DNA from: an uncultured Actinomycetes bacterium
GTDB taxonomy: Bacteria; Actinomycetota; Actinomycetes; Nanopelagicales; Nanopelagicaceae
Reading direction: 5' to 3'
Assembly (NCBI GenBank): GCA_903932885.1
Contig: CAIZHT010000169.1
Coordinates: 1 to 6,029 of the forward strand
DNA: 6,029 nucleotides
Position numbers and translations under genes: made by a program. Below are positions 5,508 through 6,029 of this stretch, one piece after another. Each line of letters begins with the position of its first letter. Position 1 is the first letter of the stretch. Under the pieces are notes generated by a model. That model saw only the letters and a list, made by a program, of their open reading frames with translations, was not told the DNA's origin and searched no databases.

Positions 5508-6029
5508 TTACCGTCCCTTGAATTCTGGTTTACGTTTTTCTGCAAAAGCTTTCTGTCCTTCGGCTGCATCTTCAGTGGTCATGCAATATGAGAATGAGTC
5601 ATTCTCATAAAGGAGTGCGGTTTCAAGCGGCATGCTCTGAGACATGCGCACCATGTGCTTAGTCATCTGTGCCGCTATTGGGGCTTTCTCGGCAATCGAT
5701 TCTGCAATCGCAATTGCACGATTGAGAACTTCTTCCCTTGGAACAATCTCTTGGACTAATCCCATGCGAAATGCGGAATCTGCAAGTACTGATTCACCAT
5801 GCAAGAGAAAGAGCGAAGCATTTCCGGGACCTACTCTGTGTGAGAGTAATTGTGTCTGCCCTGAACCACCGTGCCATCCCCATCGAATTTCACCCGCCAT
5901 AAACTTTGCGTCAGGGGAAGCTACGCAGATATCTGAGGCACAGGCCATTTCAAGTCCGCCGCCAATGACCCACCCATGAAGTGAGGCAACAACAGGTTTC
6001 TTGATAAGCCAGATTGCTCGTGCATAATC
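5508..6029 (-). CDS. Crotonase-superfamily protein, enoyl-CoA hydratase/isomerase-like, copy 2 (C-terminal 173 residues; start outside window)
   Basis: The frame is open from the right edge to the TAA at 5508-5510, so the N-terminal third (about 90 residues by comparison with copy 1) is missing from the window. The in-frame ATG at 5948 is internal and not the start, because homology to copy 1 continues upstream of it (DYARAIW, KKPVV). The signature IGGGLEMA and the segment AGEIRWGW carry the two glutamates matching rat enoyl-CoA hydratase E144 and E164, again 20 residues apart. It shares with copy 1 the unusual GWHGG loop (here GWHGGSGQTQLL) and the ending YENDxFxYC...AEKR...FKGR. About 90 of the 173 residues are identical with no gaps. 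The region after the loop differs: copy 1 has LEMLLTGD while this copy has SLFLLHGE, so the two probably prefer different acyl groups. It is the first visible gene of the operon; the promoter must lie further upstream. Confidence 0.92.
   Translation of the reverse strand, partial: DYARAIWLIKKPVVASLHGWVIGGGLEMACASDICVASPDAKFMAGEIRWGWHGGSGQTQLLSHRVGPGNASLFLLHGESVLADSAFRMGLVQEIVPREEVLNRAIAIAESIAEKAPIAAQMTKHMVRMSQSMPLETALLYENDSFSYCMTTEDAAEGQKAFAEKRKPEFKGR

Noticed and set aside
5504..5569. N-terminal extension of the GH88/GH105 gene to an ATG at 5569
   Set aside because: It would overlap the conserved C-terminal codons of the upstream crotonase in another frame, and the added residues match nothing in the family. 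The ATG at 5503 has a ribosome binding site and a 4-base gap.
5926..5935. 10-base palindrome CAGATATCTG
   Set aside because: It is inside conserved crotonase codons, has no matching partner near a promoter, and is short enough to expect by chance.
5508..5948. Reading crotonase copy 2 as a complete 146-residue protein starting at 5948
   Set aside because: The frame stays open to the window edge and residues upstream of this Met match copy 1, including part of the GGG signature. The Met is internal.
5644..5979. 111-codon open frame on the plus strand
   Set aside because: It lies entirely antisense to the conserved crotonase copy 2 and has no recognisable domain; it is a shadow of that gene.

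Overview
The window looks like a piece of the chromosome of a free-living actinobacterium with moderate GC (mid-40s percent by eye). Three things suggest this. The UvrD/PcrA helicase N-terminus resembles actinobacterial UvrD1 proteins. The PIG-L/LmbE deacetylase resembles a conserved actinobacterial family. The helicase also has a promoter arrangement compatible with leaderless transcription. Low-to-mid GC in such a compact genome would fit freshwater acI-type Nanopelagicales, but that placement is inference. Genes are packed tightly, with almost no intergenic DNA and no sign of insertion sequences, tRNAs, rRNAs or CRISPR.

Layout. Bases 1-1158 (minus) hold the first 386 codons of a PcrA/UvrD-type DNA helicase that runs off the left edge. 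A 47-base gap carries the divergent starts of the helicase and of a PIG-L family deacetylase (1206-1931, plus). The deacetylase ends 10 bases from the 3' end of a convergent minus-strand operon that fills the rest of the window.

The operon, read right to left in transcription order, has five genes. First is a crotonase-superfamily (enoyl-CoA hydratase-like) protein whose start lies beyond the right edge (5508->6029). Next is a cytoplasmic GH88/GH105-type hydrolase (4415-5503), then a GntR/FadR-subfamily regulator (3696-4418), then a second, paralogous crotonase (2911-3699). Last is a metallo-beta-lactamase-fold hydrolase with a C-terminal winged-helix-like tail (1942-2898). Gaps are 4 bases, a 4-base ATGA overlap, another ATGA overlap, and 12 bases, so the five genes are almost certainly co-transcribed and partly translationally coupled.

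Working together. The GntR protein has a WNLLDPDV stretch of the kind I associate with sugar-acid-responsive FadR-family regulators, and GH88/GH105 enzymes usually cleave unsaturated uronyl units from short oligosaccharides. The natural reading is an inducible catabolic operon for a uronate- or sugar-acid-containing conjugate. In it the hydrolase would release a moiety that is handled as a CoA thioester by the two crotonases, and the metallo-hydrolase would act on an ester, lactone or thioester. I do not recognise this combination as a described pathway. The substrate is unknown and the pathway is inference. An exact inverted repeat (4427-4441) with a GT-N3-AC core just upstream of the regulator's start codon is a candidate autoregulatory operator or translational hairpin.
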